From: Rubripirellula tenax
Lineage (GTDB): Bacteria > Planctomycetota > Planctomycetia > Pirellulales > Pirellulaceae
Length of the DNA stretch: 64,000 nt
Direction of reading: 5' to 3'
Assembly (NCBI RefSeq): GCF_007860125.1
Contig: NZ_SJPW01000003.1
Coordinates: 434,001 to 498,000 of the forward strand
In this document: one piece after another, positions 27,767 through 38,500 of the stretch
Layout of the letters: every line of letters starts with the position of its first letter
Numbering within the stretch: the stretch's first letter is position 1
Notes under the pieces: model-generated
The model's database searches: none
The model's input: only the letters and a program-made list of their open reading frames with translations
What the model was told of the DNA's origin: nothing
Program-made: the position numbers and the translations under genes

Positions 27767-27855
27767 ATTGTTTTTGGCGGTTTTTTGATTCGGGTTAGTT
27801 TGCAACCTAGAGTTTGAAACAGAATCGTTTCTTTTCCGTTGCCACATGGCCCGTC

Positions 27856-28188
27856 ATGACCTGCCATCAACTCGCCCAACGTCTTCTAGAGCTGCAACCG
27901 TCGTTGTCGCCGACAGACGTTGCACGATTGACGCTGATGATCCTGAACCAGTCCACCGATCCGGCGGATTTGGACGATGACGATACGTTGATCAAGGCTT
28001 GGAAGAACGCCAGCTTCCGGCTGGAATCCACTTCCGATCAACACGCCGCGGTGGCCGAAGAATTGGAAGCCCTGTGCGGCGACGGCCCGATCGAGTTCTC
28101 GCCCGACCAGTTGTGGGTCTTGATGCGGGCGATCAAAGTGCAAAGCCAAATTTTGGAACTCTACACCGATCAACCCGCGCTGGTCTGA
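27856..28188 (+). CDS. Conserved-looking small soluble protein, unknown function
   Basis: 110 residues from the ATG at 27856; a TTG at 27814 would add 14 residues. The product is acidic and predicted helical (LAQRLLELQPSLSPTDVARLTLMILNQ; VLMRAIKVQSQILELYT), with no signal peptide, membrane segment or motif that I recognise. Its codon use matches its neighbours, so it looks like a real gene. It lies 98 bases upstream of cysC on the same strand, but no functional link is evident. Confidence 0.6.
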   Translation: MTCHQLAQRLLELQPSLSPTDVARLTLMILNQSTDPADLDDDDTLIKAWKNASFRLESTSDQHAAVAEELEALCGDGPIEFSPDQLWVLMRAIKVQSQILELYTDQPALV

Positions 28189-28285
28189 TCGCTCGCCCAA
28201 CGCGGAATCGTAGGTTAGGCTTTCGAGCCCATCACACCCATTAGTCCGGGTACACCCATTTCGATTCCCTCGCGGTTGATCCTCC

Positions 28286-28948
28286 ATGGTCAAGTCTGAC
28301 ATCGTTTGGCACCAACACGTCGTGACGCGCGAATCCCGCGAAGATCGCCTGTCTCAAAAAGGCGCGGTCGTTTGGTTCACCGGCCTCAGCGGTTGCGGCA
28401 AAAGCACAATCGCCAATGAACTCGATCGCCAACTTGCGGAATTGGGCCGCGCCACGATGCTGCTGGACGGCGACAACATCCGACACGGTTTGTGCGCGCC
28501 GCCCGAACGATTGGCCGAAGAACACACGCAAGAATTTGCCGACCGATTCGGGCTGGGGTTTGGCGAAACCGATCGCGAAGAGAACATTCGCCGAATCGGA
28601 TCGCTGGCATCGCTGATGGCGTCGGCCGGCCTGATCACGCTGACGGCCTTCGTCAGCCCCTATCGCCGAGACCGCGATCGAGTGCGGCGAATCGTCGAAG
28701 CGGGCAGAACAGGGGACTTTGTCGAAGTTTTCGTGGACACGCCACTAGAAATCTGTGAGACACGAGACCCCAAAGGCCTGTACAAAAAAGCTCGAGCGGG
28801 GCTGATCAAGAACTTCACCGGAATCAGCGACCCCTACGAAGCACCGACGTCCCCCGAGATCCGGCTCGACGGCGGCGACGGACGAACCCCCGCCCAGCAA
28901 GCCGCCGAAGTGCTGGAAACCCTTCGAAAACGCGGTTTTTTCGCATAA
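28286..28948 (+). CDS. cysC: Adenylyl-sulfate kinase
   Basis: 220 residues matching APS kinase throughout: P-loop GLSGCGKST (about 35-43), the LDGDNIRHGL motif (about 68-77), RRIGSLASLMASAGLITLTAFVSPYRRDR, and VDTPLEICETRDPKGLYKKARAG. It phosphorylates adenosine 5'-phosphosulfate to PAPS in the cytoplasm. It stands alone here, with no cysN, cysD or sulfate transporter nearby; many Pirellulaceae have such free-standing copies. PAPS could feed sulfation or sulfate assimilation. The next gene on the strand, rpsO, is 212 bases away. Confidence 0.96.
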   Translation: MVKSDIVWHQHVVTRESREDRLSQKGAVVWFTGLSGCGKSTIANELDRQLAELGRATMLLDGDNIRHGLCAPPERLAEEHTQEFADRFGLGFGETDREENIRRIGSLASLMASAGLITLTAFVSPYRRDRDRVRRIVEAGRTGDFVEVFVDTPLEICETRDPKGLYKKARAGLIKNFTGISDPYEAPTSPEIRLDGGDGRTPAQQAAEVLETLRKRGFFA

Positions 28949-29160
28949 GGACGCGACCCTTTGTCCCCCGGGCATGCCGTGACAGGGTCCCGAACTGCCT
29001 CGCAGTTCGATCCTCCCGAGCGGCGTCGCAGCGCCACTAGGGGTGCCCGATCCCGGCTCCGCAAAAACTATTTCTGTTTGCGGTTGCCAAAACGTGCGGC
29101 GTCGGTAAACTACGCCCCATTCATGTGTGAGTAAGAACGACGTAACAGACAAAAAAACGA
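28949..29160 (+). promoter_or_regulatory. Leader of rpsO with a small hairpin
   Basis: This spacer holds an eight-base-pair hairpin with a three-base loop (28991-28998 pairing with 29002-29009). Ribosomal protein S15 is known to control its own mRNA through leader structures in several bacteria, but nothing here matches a specific known S15-binding fold by eye. The promoter for rpsO should also lie here. Confidence 0.3.
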
Positions 29161-29430
29161 ATGACGATCTCGAAAGAGCGAAAAACCGAGGCTATCAGCG
29201 AACACCGCAAATCGGATGCTGATACCGGCTCGCCTGAGGTGCAAATTGCCATCTTGACCGAGCGGATTAACGGGTTGACCGAACATATGCGGACTCATCG
29301 CAAGGACTTCGCCTCGCGGCGTGGCCTGCTGGGTCTGGTCAGCCGTCGCCGGCGTTTGCTCGACTACGTGCGTGGCGAGGATCCCCAGCGATACCTCGAC
29401 ATCATTGGAAAACTGGGCATCCGTAAGTAG
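29161..29430 (+). CDS. rpsO: 30S ribosomal protein S15
   Basis: 89 residues, the standard S15 length. The sequence follows the family from end to end: [24 protein letters not shown] opening (here [11 protein letters not shown]), [45 protein letters not shown] and a final GKLGIRK. It binds 16S rRNA helices early in small-subunit assembly. It sits directly before pnp, the near-universal bacterial order. Confidence 0.98.
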   Translation: MTISKERKTEAISEHRKSDADTGSPEVQIAILTERINGLTEHMRTHRKDFASRRGLLGLVSRRRRLLDYVRGEDPQRYLDIIGKLGIRK

Positions 29431-29770
29431 CCCGTCCGAGCCGCGACCAAGCGAAGATGGCAACAGCCCACTCGCCTGTAACGGGCGGCTCGGCCCTTTT
29501 CCATCTCTGCATCTAAGCGGCCCGTTCGGACGCGGTGCCGGCGAATCATTCGCCGGCGCGCCTCTTCTGTGTACCTAGTCGGCTGCGTTTCCACCTCCGT
29601 CGGCTTGCCTGATTCATCGGGCTTGCCTTTGGGTGGAACGTCTCTTCTTGCGCGGCACCCATTTCGAAATGGTTGTCGTTCGCATGCCATTTTGTCCGCA
29701 ACCTTGCGCCATCGAGCCCAACTTGCGGATGCTAACCCATGTTGTTTTTGTAGGTTGAAGGAAGAAAAAA
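29431..29770 (+). promoter_or_regulatory. rpsO-pnp spacer with inverted repeats
   Basis: No gene is seen in these 340 bases. Two structures stand out: a nine-base-pair long-range pairing (29436-29444 with 29485-29493) followed by CCCTTTT, which may act as a weak terminator or processing site, and a perfect nine-base-pair hairpin with a three-base loop (29537-29545 with 29549-29557). In enterobacteria the equivalent spacer is cut by RNase III as part of PNPase autoregulation; whether that applies here is open. Confidence 0.45.
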
Positions 29771-32098
<2,328 letters not shown>

Positions 32099-32129
32099 TC
32101 CGACCCACGTTTGAATGTGAACCTAACGA

Positions 32130-32165
32130 AAGCCCGCTGAACCCAAAGTTCGGCGGGCTTTTTTT
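32130..32165 (+). terminator. Rho-independent terminator after pnp
   Basis: Thirteen-base arms (32130-32142 and 32148-32160) pair with one G-T wobble around a five-base loop and run into seven Ts. It ends the rpsO-pnp transcript. Confidence 0.95.
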
Positions 32166-32562
32166 GGCCGGTCTGTTCGGCGAAAGAGCGCCATGGTTCG
32201 ATCCAAGGTCGGGCCGCGTTCCCGGACAGCGCCTGGCCGGCCGCTCGCATCCGCTCGGCTCGACGCTGCCCGGATCCTGATGCGGACACCGCTATCGTCG
32301 ATACGGCTACTGACGAATCCTGGCGAGATCAGCGAGGCCAGGCCGAAAGCTGCATATGACACTCGTGCATCGTCGAAGAATAAACTTAGGGCGAAGCCGA
32401 ACTGCTCATCGGCCGGGTGCGTTATCGGATAGGCTCTTACCTTGAAACGCGAAGGGATTGCTTCACATCCAACTTCGCGATGAAGTGAAAGATAACGGCA
32501 CGACGTCACTCAAGCGGCGACACGCAAGATCTCCCCAACTCATGACGCAGCGACTTGAAGCC
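32166..32562. other. Intergenic stretch before the sulfatase-propeller gene, no gene seen
   Basis: About 400 bases without a convincing coding frame. Open frames exist on both strands but are arginine-rich, lack family features and one runs through the pnp terminator. The promoter of the sulfatase gene presumably lies in the last 150 bases; no clear box was found. Confidence 0.5.
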
Positions 32563-34938
32563 ATGAATCATCATCAAATGTTCCGATGGATTTCGCCTTT
32601 GCTGGCCCTTTTCGGCATGGCCTGCATTTCGAATGCGGTGGAGGCAACGACAAAGCCGAACATCATTTTGATTTTCACCGATGACCAAGGCTATCAGGAC
32701 CTGGGCTGTTTCGGATCCGAAACGATCAAGACACCCAACCTTGATCGAATGGCGGCCGAGGGCGTTCGGCTGACCGATTTTTATGCGCAACCAGTCTGCG
32801 GAGTTTCCAGGGCGGCGCTGATGACGGGTTCCTATCCGATTCGCGTTGCCGAACCGGGGAACATCAAGCGTCTTCACACGGTTCCGCATCCCAAAGAAAC
32901 GACGATGGCGGAAGTCTTGAAATCGGCCGGGTACGCGACGGGCATCATTGGGAAGTGGCACTTGGGTCTCGCGCGGGCCGACGCGACCGGGGGAATCGAT
33001 CCGGCGACCGCCCCCAACGCTCAAGGCTTTGACCACTTCTATGGAACACCGATCTACAACGGCCACACCGTGTATGTCGACGACGTAAAAATGCGTGTGC
33101 CCCTGCTTCGAAACGGAAATGTCGAAGTGGATGGTGTCCAGAGCTGGGACAACATCACATCGGATTACACTCACGAAGCGATCGAGTGGATCACGGCAAA
33201 GAGTACAGAACACAAACCGTTCTTCTTGTACCTTTCCCACAACATGCCGCACATTCCGCTTGGCGCGTCGGCGAACTTCAAAGGCAAGTCCGATGGCGGA
33301 CCCTACGGCGATGCGATCGAAGAGATTGATTGGTCGTGCGGCCAGATCATGAAGACGTTGAAGGATTTGAGTATCGACGACAACACGTTGGTTGTCTTTA
33401 CTTCCGACAACGGCCCGTGGGTCGAGACCACACGAGGGATGGATCCAAATGGCAAGGCTTTCATTCCGCGAGATCATTCGGGCAACACCGACCCGCTGCG
33501 TGGTTGGAAGATGTCCGCTTGGGAAGGTGGATGCCGCGTTCCCTTCATCGCCCGTTGGCCCGGCAACATCCCCGCGGGCTGGGACTCCAACGAGCTACTG
33601 AGCACGATGGATCTGCTACCGACATTCGCAACGATCGCCGGTGCGACCCTGCCCGATGCCGCGTTGGACGGAAGCGATGCGACGGCGTTTTTGACGCGTC
33701 AAACAACAACGAGCCCTCGCGATGAATACTTGTACTATTCGGGATGCTTGCTGACGGGCGTGCGCCGTGGCAATTGGAAACTCGTTCTCACACGCGCGAA
33801 GAATCCTTCGGGAACCGGTTGGTGGGGACGCATGATCGAAGCTGTCCCCGAAACCATGCTGTTTGACCTTGCAAGCGATCCGGGCGAAACAACCAACGTC
33901 GCGAACGCCAACGCGAATGTCGTCGGCGAACTGATGAAGCGAATCGAAATCGCGCGCGCCGAACTTGGCGACATCGATCAAATCGGAAACGGTGCAAGAC
34001 TGTTTGACGACGGCCCCCGAAAGCTGCAAGTGCCCGTTAAGAAAACCAGCGACGAGGCCGCGACCGCCAAGGTGCGCCATAGCTTTATGGCGTTCGGCAA
34101 ACAAACGTATCTCGTGGATGGTGAAGGAACGAAGACGTGGAGCTTTCCCGAATCCACTCGCGATGGATACCAGCTGGCCGACGGCCGCATCATCCTGGCA
34201 CTCAGTAAAGGAAAACGGTTTCCCGGCGGCGCCGTCATCGAGATCGCGGTCGACGGTTCCGAAACGATGATCTGGAAAGGCACCCAATCCGAAGTCAATA
34301 GCGTCCATCCCACCGACGCCGGTACATTTGTCATCACCGAAGCGGGGCCCAAACCGCGCCTTTTGGAACTCGATCGAAGTGGACAGGTGCTGATCGAATT
34401 TCCGCTGAAGTGCCAGATTGAAAACCACCACTTGCAAACTCGCATGGCGAGGAAGCTTGCCGATGGAACTTACTTGGTTCCCCATCTGCTCGATTTCCGC
34501 GTGAAGAACTACGACGCCAGCGGGAACGTGATCGCTGAACTGGACACGACGGTGCCCGGCGATGAAGCGCACGCAATCCACTCGTGGCCGTTCACGGCAA
34601 TTCGGCACGACGACGGACGGACGCTGGTCTGCTGTACCAACGGAAATCGGGTGATGGATTTCGACGCCAATGGGAAACTGGATTGGCACCTGACCAATGA
34701 CGACTTGCCCGGCCCGTGGCTACAGGATCCCTGTGGCGGCCAAGTGTTGGCCAACGGAAACGTCGTGATTGCATGCTATGCCGGCGGCAACAAGAACCCG
34801 AAAGCACCCAAACTGTTCGAGATCACACGCGACAAAAAAGTCGTTTGGACGCATCGGGATGGCCAGAAAGTAGGAATCCACCATTTCCAAATCCTGACCA
34901 CCAACGGCAAGAGGCTTCCCGGCGTCCCCATGAAGTAA
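32563..34938 (+). CDS. Secreted sulfatase fused to a C-terminal beta-propeller domain
   Basis: 791 residues from the ATG at 32563; ATGs at 32542 and 32578 are alternatives, and all keep the signal peptide that ends near SNAVEA. The sulfatase domain (about 31-470) has metal-site FTDDQG (38-43), a formylglycine motif written CGVSR (C79-R83) and GKWHLG; the third position is Val rather than Pro or Ala. Residues about 510-791 form repeated strands with endings such as EIAVDGSETMIWKG, ELDRSGQVLIEF, DFDANGKLDWHL and EITRDKKVVWTH, a pattern of PQQ/arylsulfotransferase-like propeller blades. A sulfatase on this scaffold would normally end near residue 480. It may bind or desulfate a polysaccharide or arylsulfate; the fusion role is inferred. 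Confidence 0.88.
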   Translation: MNHHQMFRWISPLLALFGMACISNAVEATTKPNIILIFTDDQGYQDLGCFGSETIKTPNLDRMAAEGVRLTDFYAQPVCGVSRAALMTGSYPIRVAEPGNIKRLHTVPHPKETTMAEVLKSAGYATGIIGKWHLGLARADATGGIDPATAPNAQGFDHFYGTPIYNGHTVYVDDVKMRVPLLRNGNVEVDGVQSWDNITSDYTHEAIEWITAKSTEHKPFFLYLSHNMPHIPLGASANFKGKSDGGPYGDAIEEIDWSCGQIMKTLKDLSIDDNTLVVFTSDNGPWVETTRGMDPNGKAFIPRDHSGNTDPLRGWKMSAWEGGCRVPFIARWPGNIPAGWDSNELLSTMDLLPTFATIAGATLPDAALDGSDATAFLTRQTTTSPRDEYLYYSGCLLTGVRRGNWKLVLTRAKNPSGTGWWGRMIEAVPETMLFDLASDPGETTNVANANANVVGELMKRIEIARAELGDIDQIGNGARLFDDGPRKLQVPVKKTSDEAATAKVRHSFMAFGKQTYLVDGEGTKTWSFPESTRDGYQLADGRIILALSKGKRFPGGAVIEIAVDGSETMIWKGTQSEVNSVHPTDAGTFVITEAGPKPRLLELDRSGQVLIEFPLKCQIENHHLQTRMARKLADGTYLVPHLLDFRVKNYDASGNVIAELDTTVPGDEAHAIHSWPFTAIRHDDGRTLVCCTNGNRVMDFDANGKLDWHLTNDDLPGPWLQDPCGGQVLANGNVVIACYAGGNKNPKAPKLFEITRDKKVVWTHRDGQKVGIHHFQILTTNGKRLPGVPMK

Positions 34939-35060
34939 CGTTGGCGAAAGATGGAACAGGCAGTGTCGGACACCGAAAAAATCATGACGATTTGATTTTC
35001 TCGGCCCAAGGTTTGCAACTTCCCGACGAACAACCTTGACGCCCGGCCACTTTGCTCACG

Positions 35061-35528
35061 ATGCAGTCAATCATGGATACCGCCTACTCGCCGCCCCACG
35101 CCACAACCCATTCCTCCGCCGCACGGGATGGATTGGCGGTCGCGCCGACACACCCAGCGATTGTGGGATACCTGTTCTGGATCCTTGGCGTCGTTGGCGC
35201 TCACCGATTCTATTTCGGTAAACCGTTAACCGGGGCGCTGTGGTTCCTGACAGGCGGCCTGTTCTTGATCGGATGGATCGTGGACCTGTTTCTGATTCCC
35301 GCAATGGCCGATGAAGCGAATCGCCGCTTTCAACCCGGCGAGACCGACTACACCGTCACCTGGGTCCTATTGACGTTCCTCGGTCTGTTCGGCGTTCATC
35401 GATTCTATATGGGCAAGATCGGCACAGGAGTGCTGTATCTGTTGACGGGTGGGCTGTTCGGCATCGGCTACGTCTATGACGCGTTCACGCTGAACGAGCA
35501 ATTGGACGAAATCAATCGCCAATCGTAA
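35061..35528 (+). CDS. Membrane protein with two TM2 domains
   Basis: 155 residues from the ATG at 35061 (a TTG at 35052 and an ATG at 35073 are alternatives). Two copies of the TM2 domain are seen: FWILGVVGAHRFYFGK...LTGGLFLIGWIVDLF and LLTFLGLFGVHRFYMGK...LTGGLFGIGYVYDAF. Each has two short membrane helices and the conserved G-x-H-R-F-Y motif. The family has no firm function; members are found in many bacteria. It converges on, and overlaps by 17 bases, the 3' end of the TPR lipoprotein gene. Confidence 0.88.
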   Translation: MQSIMDTAYSPPHATTHSSAARDGLAVAPTHPAIVGYLFWILGVVGAHRFYFGKPLTGALWFLTGGLFLIGWIVDLFLIPAMADEANRRFQPGETDYTVTWVLLTFLGLFGVHRFYMGKIGTGVLYLLTGGLFGIGYVYDAFTLNEQLDEINRQS

Positions 35529-36609
35529 CAGCGGACTCCGGTGCAACACCTTGCTTTAACAGGACTTCGATTTCACGAGCGACAAGCGATAGTCGTATGC
35601 GAATGCAGTCATCGCTGTCGATCGCCGCCCCATCGACGGCTTCGCTTGCAAGGCGGACATAGTCCCATGCCTTCCGGGGCTCGCCTCGACCGGTCCAAAT
35701 GCGAGCGACGCGGTTCCAACGTTCCGCTGCTTGGCGAGGCAGACCGGATTGCTGGTAGGCCGCGGCGGCCAAGTCCAGCGCCCTCGGAATCTCGCGATAG
35801 TTGCCCGCCGACCGCAACCGCTCGGCTTCCAGATCGAAGTGCGCCGCCGCCTGCAACGTCTCGTCCTTGGCAAGGTGAATCGCTGCGGCGACGTGTTGCA
35901 GTTCCGCGTGAAGTTCGTGTGAACAAATGTCGTGAATCAATTCGCATGCACAGGCGAAGTGCTTCGTTGCGGTCGCGAGATCAAACTGCTCAGCGGCCAA
36001 GCGTGCCCGCGCCAAATGCACCTGGGCTTCAAAGCCATCAACACAGTCTTTCGTGGCCTCTTTCGCTTCGATTTTGCTGCCGACGCACGGCAAACATGAT
36101 AGTGGACAATCGCGACACCCCTCGACCGTCGGACATCCACATGCTCGATCTGCCGCGTCGCAGGGCGGTTCGCCGCACGCGGCCCTGTTTAAAAATTCGG
36201 TTGCGTCGGCAAAGCGTGCATCCTCGGTCGCAATCTTTGCTTCGACCAACCAAACGTTGCCCACCGATCGTCGACCTCGATGCAATTCGGATCGAGCATC
36301 CGCCAACCAGTCTCGCGCCAACGCCGTTTGCCCGTCGCTGATCATGCATGCCGCCAAATTGTATGCACCGTTGCCTGATTCGACGGGATCGTCCATCGCC
36401 CAGGCACGAAGCACGGCCGACCGGAACTTCTTCATTGCCGCATCGACGTCGCCCTCGGCGTAACGTTCATGCCCGTCATCGGCCAACCGCCGGACTCGTG
36501 AATCGAGTTTCGGTTCCGCCTTGGGCGCGGTTCGGCATCCCGTCACGCCAACGATGATTGCCATCATCAAGGCGACGATGAACGGGGTTTGGCGATCCAA
36601 ACATTTCAT
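35512..36609 (-). CDS. Lipoprotein with TPR-like helices and a cysteine-rich insert
   Basis: 365 residues. The N-terminus (FIVALMMAIIVGVTGC) is a lipoprotein signal with the lipobox cysteine at residue 25. The body is helical, with TPR-like pairs (GHERYAEGDVDAAMKKFRSAV; YNLAACMISDGQTALARDWL; ARLAAEQFDLATATKHF). Between the repeats lies a compact segment with eight cysteines at 145, 150, 157, 159, 165, 168, 172 and 175. Its start overlaps the stop of the MlaD-like gene (ATGA), so it is the last gene of the MCE operon. It may be the lipid-accepting or tethering partner of that system. I do not recognise the family. Confidence 0.8.
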   Translation of the reverse strand: MKCLDRQTPFIVALMMAIIVGVTGCRTAPKAEPKLDSRVRRLADDGHERYAEGDVDAAMKKFRSAVLRAWAMDDPVESGNGAYNLAACMISDGQTALARDWLADARSELHRGRRSVGNVWLVEAKIATEDARFADATEFLNRAACGEPPCDAADRACGCPTVEGCRDCPLSCLPCVGSKIEAKEATKDCVDGFEAQVHLARARLAAEQFDLATATKHFACACELIHDICSHELHAELQHVAAAIHLAKDETLQAAAHFDLEAERLRSAGNYREIPRALDLAAAAYQQSGLPRQAAERWNRVARIWTGRGEPRKAWDYVRLASEAVDGAAIDSDDCIRIRLSLVAREIEVLLKQGVAPESAVTIGD

Positions 36610-37712
36610 CGCACCGATCCTCCGCCCACCATCGTCGGCGAAACCTGTTGGGACGATGTCGGCCGACTGCCCGAACGGCGAAGTAGCCAGTGGCCACGGA
36701 TCTCGCCAACCAAGTCTTGCGTCTCGCTGACGGTATCATTAACACGCTCGGTGGTTCCGGGAAGATCGTCCGCTTCGCGCCGAACGATACGAACGACGTC
36801 GCGAGTCTCCAACGCCAGTAGACGAACCTGCTCAGCGGCCTGTTGCAGTTTGACCAGCGTATCGGCAACGCTTTCGTTGACTTCCGTCGATGTCGCCTCG
36901 GCCGATTTTGCGGCCGCGCTGATCGCGTCGGTGGATTCACGAACGTCGGCGAGGGTGATTCGCATATCATGGTCGACCATCGCTTCGATTTTCGTCGTCA
37001 ACGCGCCGACCTGGGATTGCAAATCGATCGTCGCTTGTCGGATCACACTAAGCGTTTGGGAGGTTTCGGGTCGCAGTTGTTCGTTTGTTTTTAAGAACGA
37101 CGCCGACGCTGTGCGAGTCTCTTCGAACGTCGGCCGAATCGTCTCGGACATCGATTGATCGAAATTTTTACCTGCCGATTCGATGGTCGCCAAAGTGGGT
37201 TTCAATCGTTCTTCGATCATGCGGACCGATTCGCTGACCGACTCAACTTCACGCGCCATTCGTTCGATGCGGTCATCCTCGCTTTGGAAGGCTTCGATCT
37301 TGCTGCCCGTCGGAAGCGGTACGGCGGATTGCGGCGCCGTTCTTCCGCGGCGAATATTCAGCACCGGCGTGCCGACACCATACTTTCGTGACGGCACGAT
37401 GAAGGAGTTATCGAACACGAGATTGCTCATCTCGGGGTCGATGCTGACGTTGACGCGGATGCGGTCGCTGTCTGCGATGTATTCGATGGCTTCGACGGCG
37501 CCGGCTCGGCGGCCCAGGATCACCACTTCGACGCCGGGATGCATATCCTGAACCTGGTCCTGGGCGATCTCGAACCAGTACGTTTTCTTCTCGGCAAAAT
37601 AGTCACTGGCTCGCAACAGCATCAGCGCCAGCAAGATCAACAGCAGAAGTAGGACCAACAGGAACGCACCAACGATTTGGTTGGTGTAGCGAAGACGATA
37701 GGGTTCGTTCAT
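36606..37712 (-). CDS. mlaD: MlaD-family (MCE domain) substrate-binding protein of an ABC lipid transporter
   Basis: 368 residues from the ATG at 37712, which shares one base with the stop of the upstream ABC gene (TGATG); the open frame extends further out but would intrude into that gene. A single N-terminal membrane anchor (GAFLLVLLLLLILLALMLL, about 15-33) is followed by an MCE domain (about 45-135; YWFEIAQDQVQDMHPGVEVVILGRRAGAVEAIEY) and a long helical, probably coiled-coil C-terminal region (about 150-340) rich in Thr, Glu and Val. That tail is longer than in enteric MlaD and resembles the needle-forming part of the larger MCE proteins. It probably carries phospholipid across the periplasm. 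Confidence 0.88.
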   Translation of the reverse strand: MNEPYRLRYTNQIVGAFLLVLLLLLILLALMLLRASDYFAEKKTYWFEIAQDQVQDMHPGVEVVILGRRAGAVEAIEYIADSDRIRVNVSIDPEMSNLVFDNSFIVPSRKYGVGTPVLNIRRGRTAPQSAVPLPTGSKIEAFQSEDDRIERMAREVESVSESVRMIEERLKPTLATIESAGKNFDQSMSETIRPTFEETRTASASFLKTNEQLRPETSQTLSVIRQATIDLQSQVGALTTKIEAMVDHDMRITLADVRESTDAISAAAKSAEATSTEVNESVADTLVKLQQAAEQVRLLALETRDVVRIVRREADDLPGTTERVNDTVSETQDLVGEIRGHWLLRRSGSRPTSSQQVSPTMVGGGSVR

Positions 37713-38488
37713 CAGTCGTCCTCCGGCATGTCGTCGACATCCGATCGCGAAGGCGATCGGGTCAGGTCGGCAATCGGATGGAGTCGCTCGTCGACCCACC
37801 GAAAATGCAGCACCGGCTTCGAAAGATCGTCACTCGCTTCGGCCGCGCTACCCGCAAACCAAACCACCGCCGTGCCTCGGCGGCGAAGCTTTTCGACCGC
37901 GCGGACCAAAGCCGGTAACCAAGTCGTTGCGACCGACCGCATGGGCCGCTCCAAAATCAATAGCGATGGATGACAAGACAACGCGCGAACCCACTGAAAG
38001 ATTTGCAATCGAGACGGCTCGACAAAGGCCGGTCGCTCGCGAGATGCCGGATCGACCGAGAACTGTTTCGACCAAAGAGCGATCTCGTGATGCATCGACT
38101 TGTGGTCGCGCCCATGATGTTCGCCCGCCAACGTCAAGTTATCGTTGATATTCAAGTTTGCGATCCAAGCCTGCCCGTCAAAGACACGACCGATTCGCGA
38201 GCGCATGCGGAAGTGACGACTGAAATCGTTGCCCTGCCAGTCCGAGTCCTGAAACAAAACGTCACCGCGGTAAGGCTTGGTCAAACCCTGGATCATCGAC
38301 GCGGCTGCGCGGGAACTTTGAGATCGTTCCATATGGATCATCGCCATCTCGCCTTCGCGTAGCAGCAAGCTGACGTCCAACAGTCCGCCTGTTCGTTCTG
38401 TCTTTCCCGACAGGGTCACACTACGCAATTCCAACACCTTGGGTCTTGGCTTGTTTACGATCACAGTAGATGTTTCGGATTCTTTCAT
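37712..38488 (-). CDS. ABC ATPase-like subunit of the MCE transporter with all catalytic motifs degraded
   Basis: 258 residues aligning end to end with MlaF-type ATPases, but every nucleotide-binding motif is changed. Where Walker A should be (GPxGxGKST) the sequence reads HMERSQSSR; the Q-loop reads VFDGQ; the signature LSGGQ is replaced by VEPSR; Walker B LLLDEP is LLILERP; the H-loop histidine is absent (WFAGS). The fold outline survives (EGEMAMI, GDVLFQDSDW, RALSCHPSL). No frameshift or stop is present and the start and stop are coupled to the MlaE and MlaD genes, so it is expressed as a subunit rather than a decayed pseudogene. Probably a regulatory or structural pseudo-ATPase. Confidence 0.8.
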   Translation of the reverse strand: MKESETSTVIVNKPRPKVLELRSVTLSGKTERTGGLLDVSLLLREGEMAMIHMERSQSSRAAASMIQGLTKPYRGDVLFQDSDWQGNDFSRHFRMRSRIGRVFDGQAWIANLNINDNLTLAGEHHGRDHKSMHHEIALWSKQFSVDPASRERPAFVEPSRLQIFQWVRALSCHPSLLILERPMRSVATTWLPALVRAVEKLRRRGTAVVWFAGSAAEASDDLSKPVLHFRWVDERLHPIADLTRSPSRSDVDDMPEDD

Positions 38489-38500
38489 TGTGGTCCTCGC

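Noticed and set aside
37712-38488. Treating the degraded ABC gene as a pseudogene
   Set aside because: The frame is intact over the full family length and is translationally coupled on both sides, so a maintained subunit is more likely.
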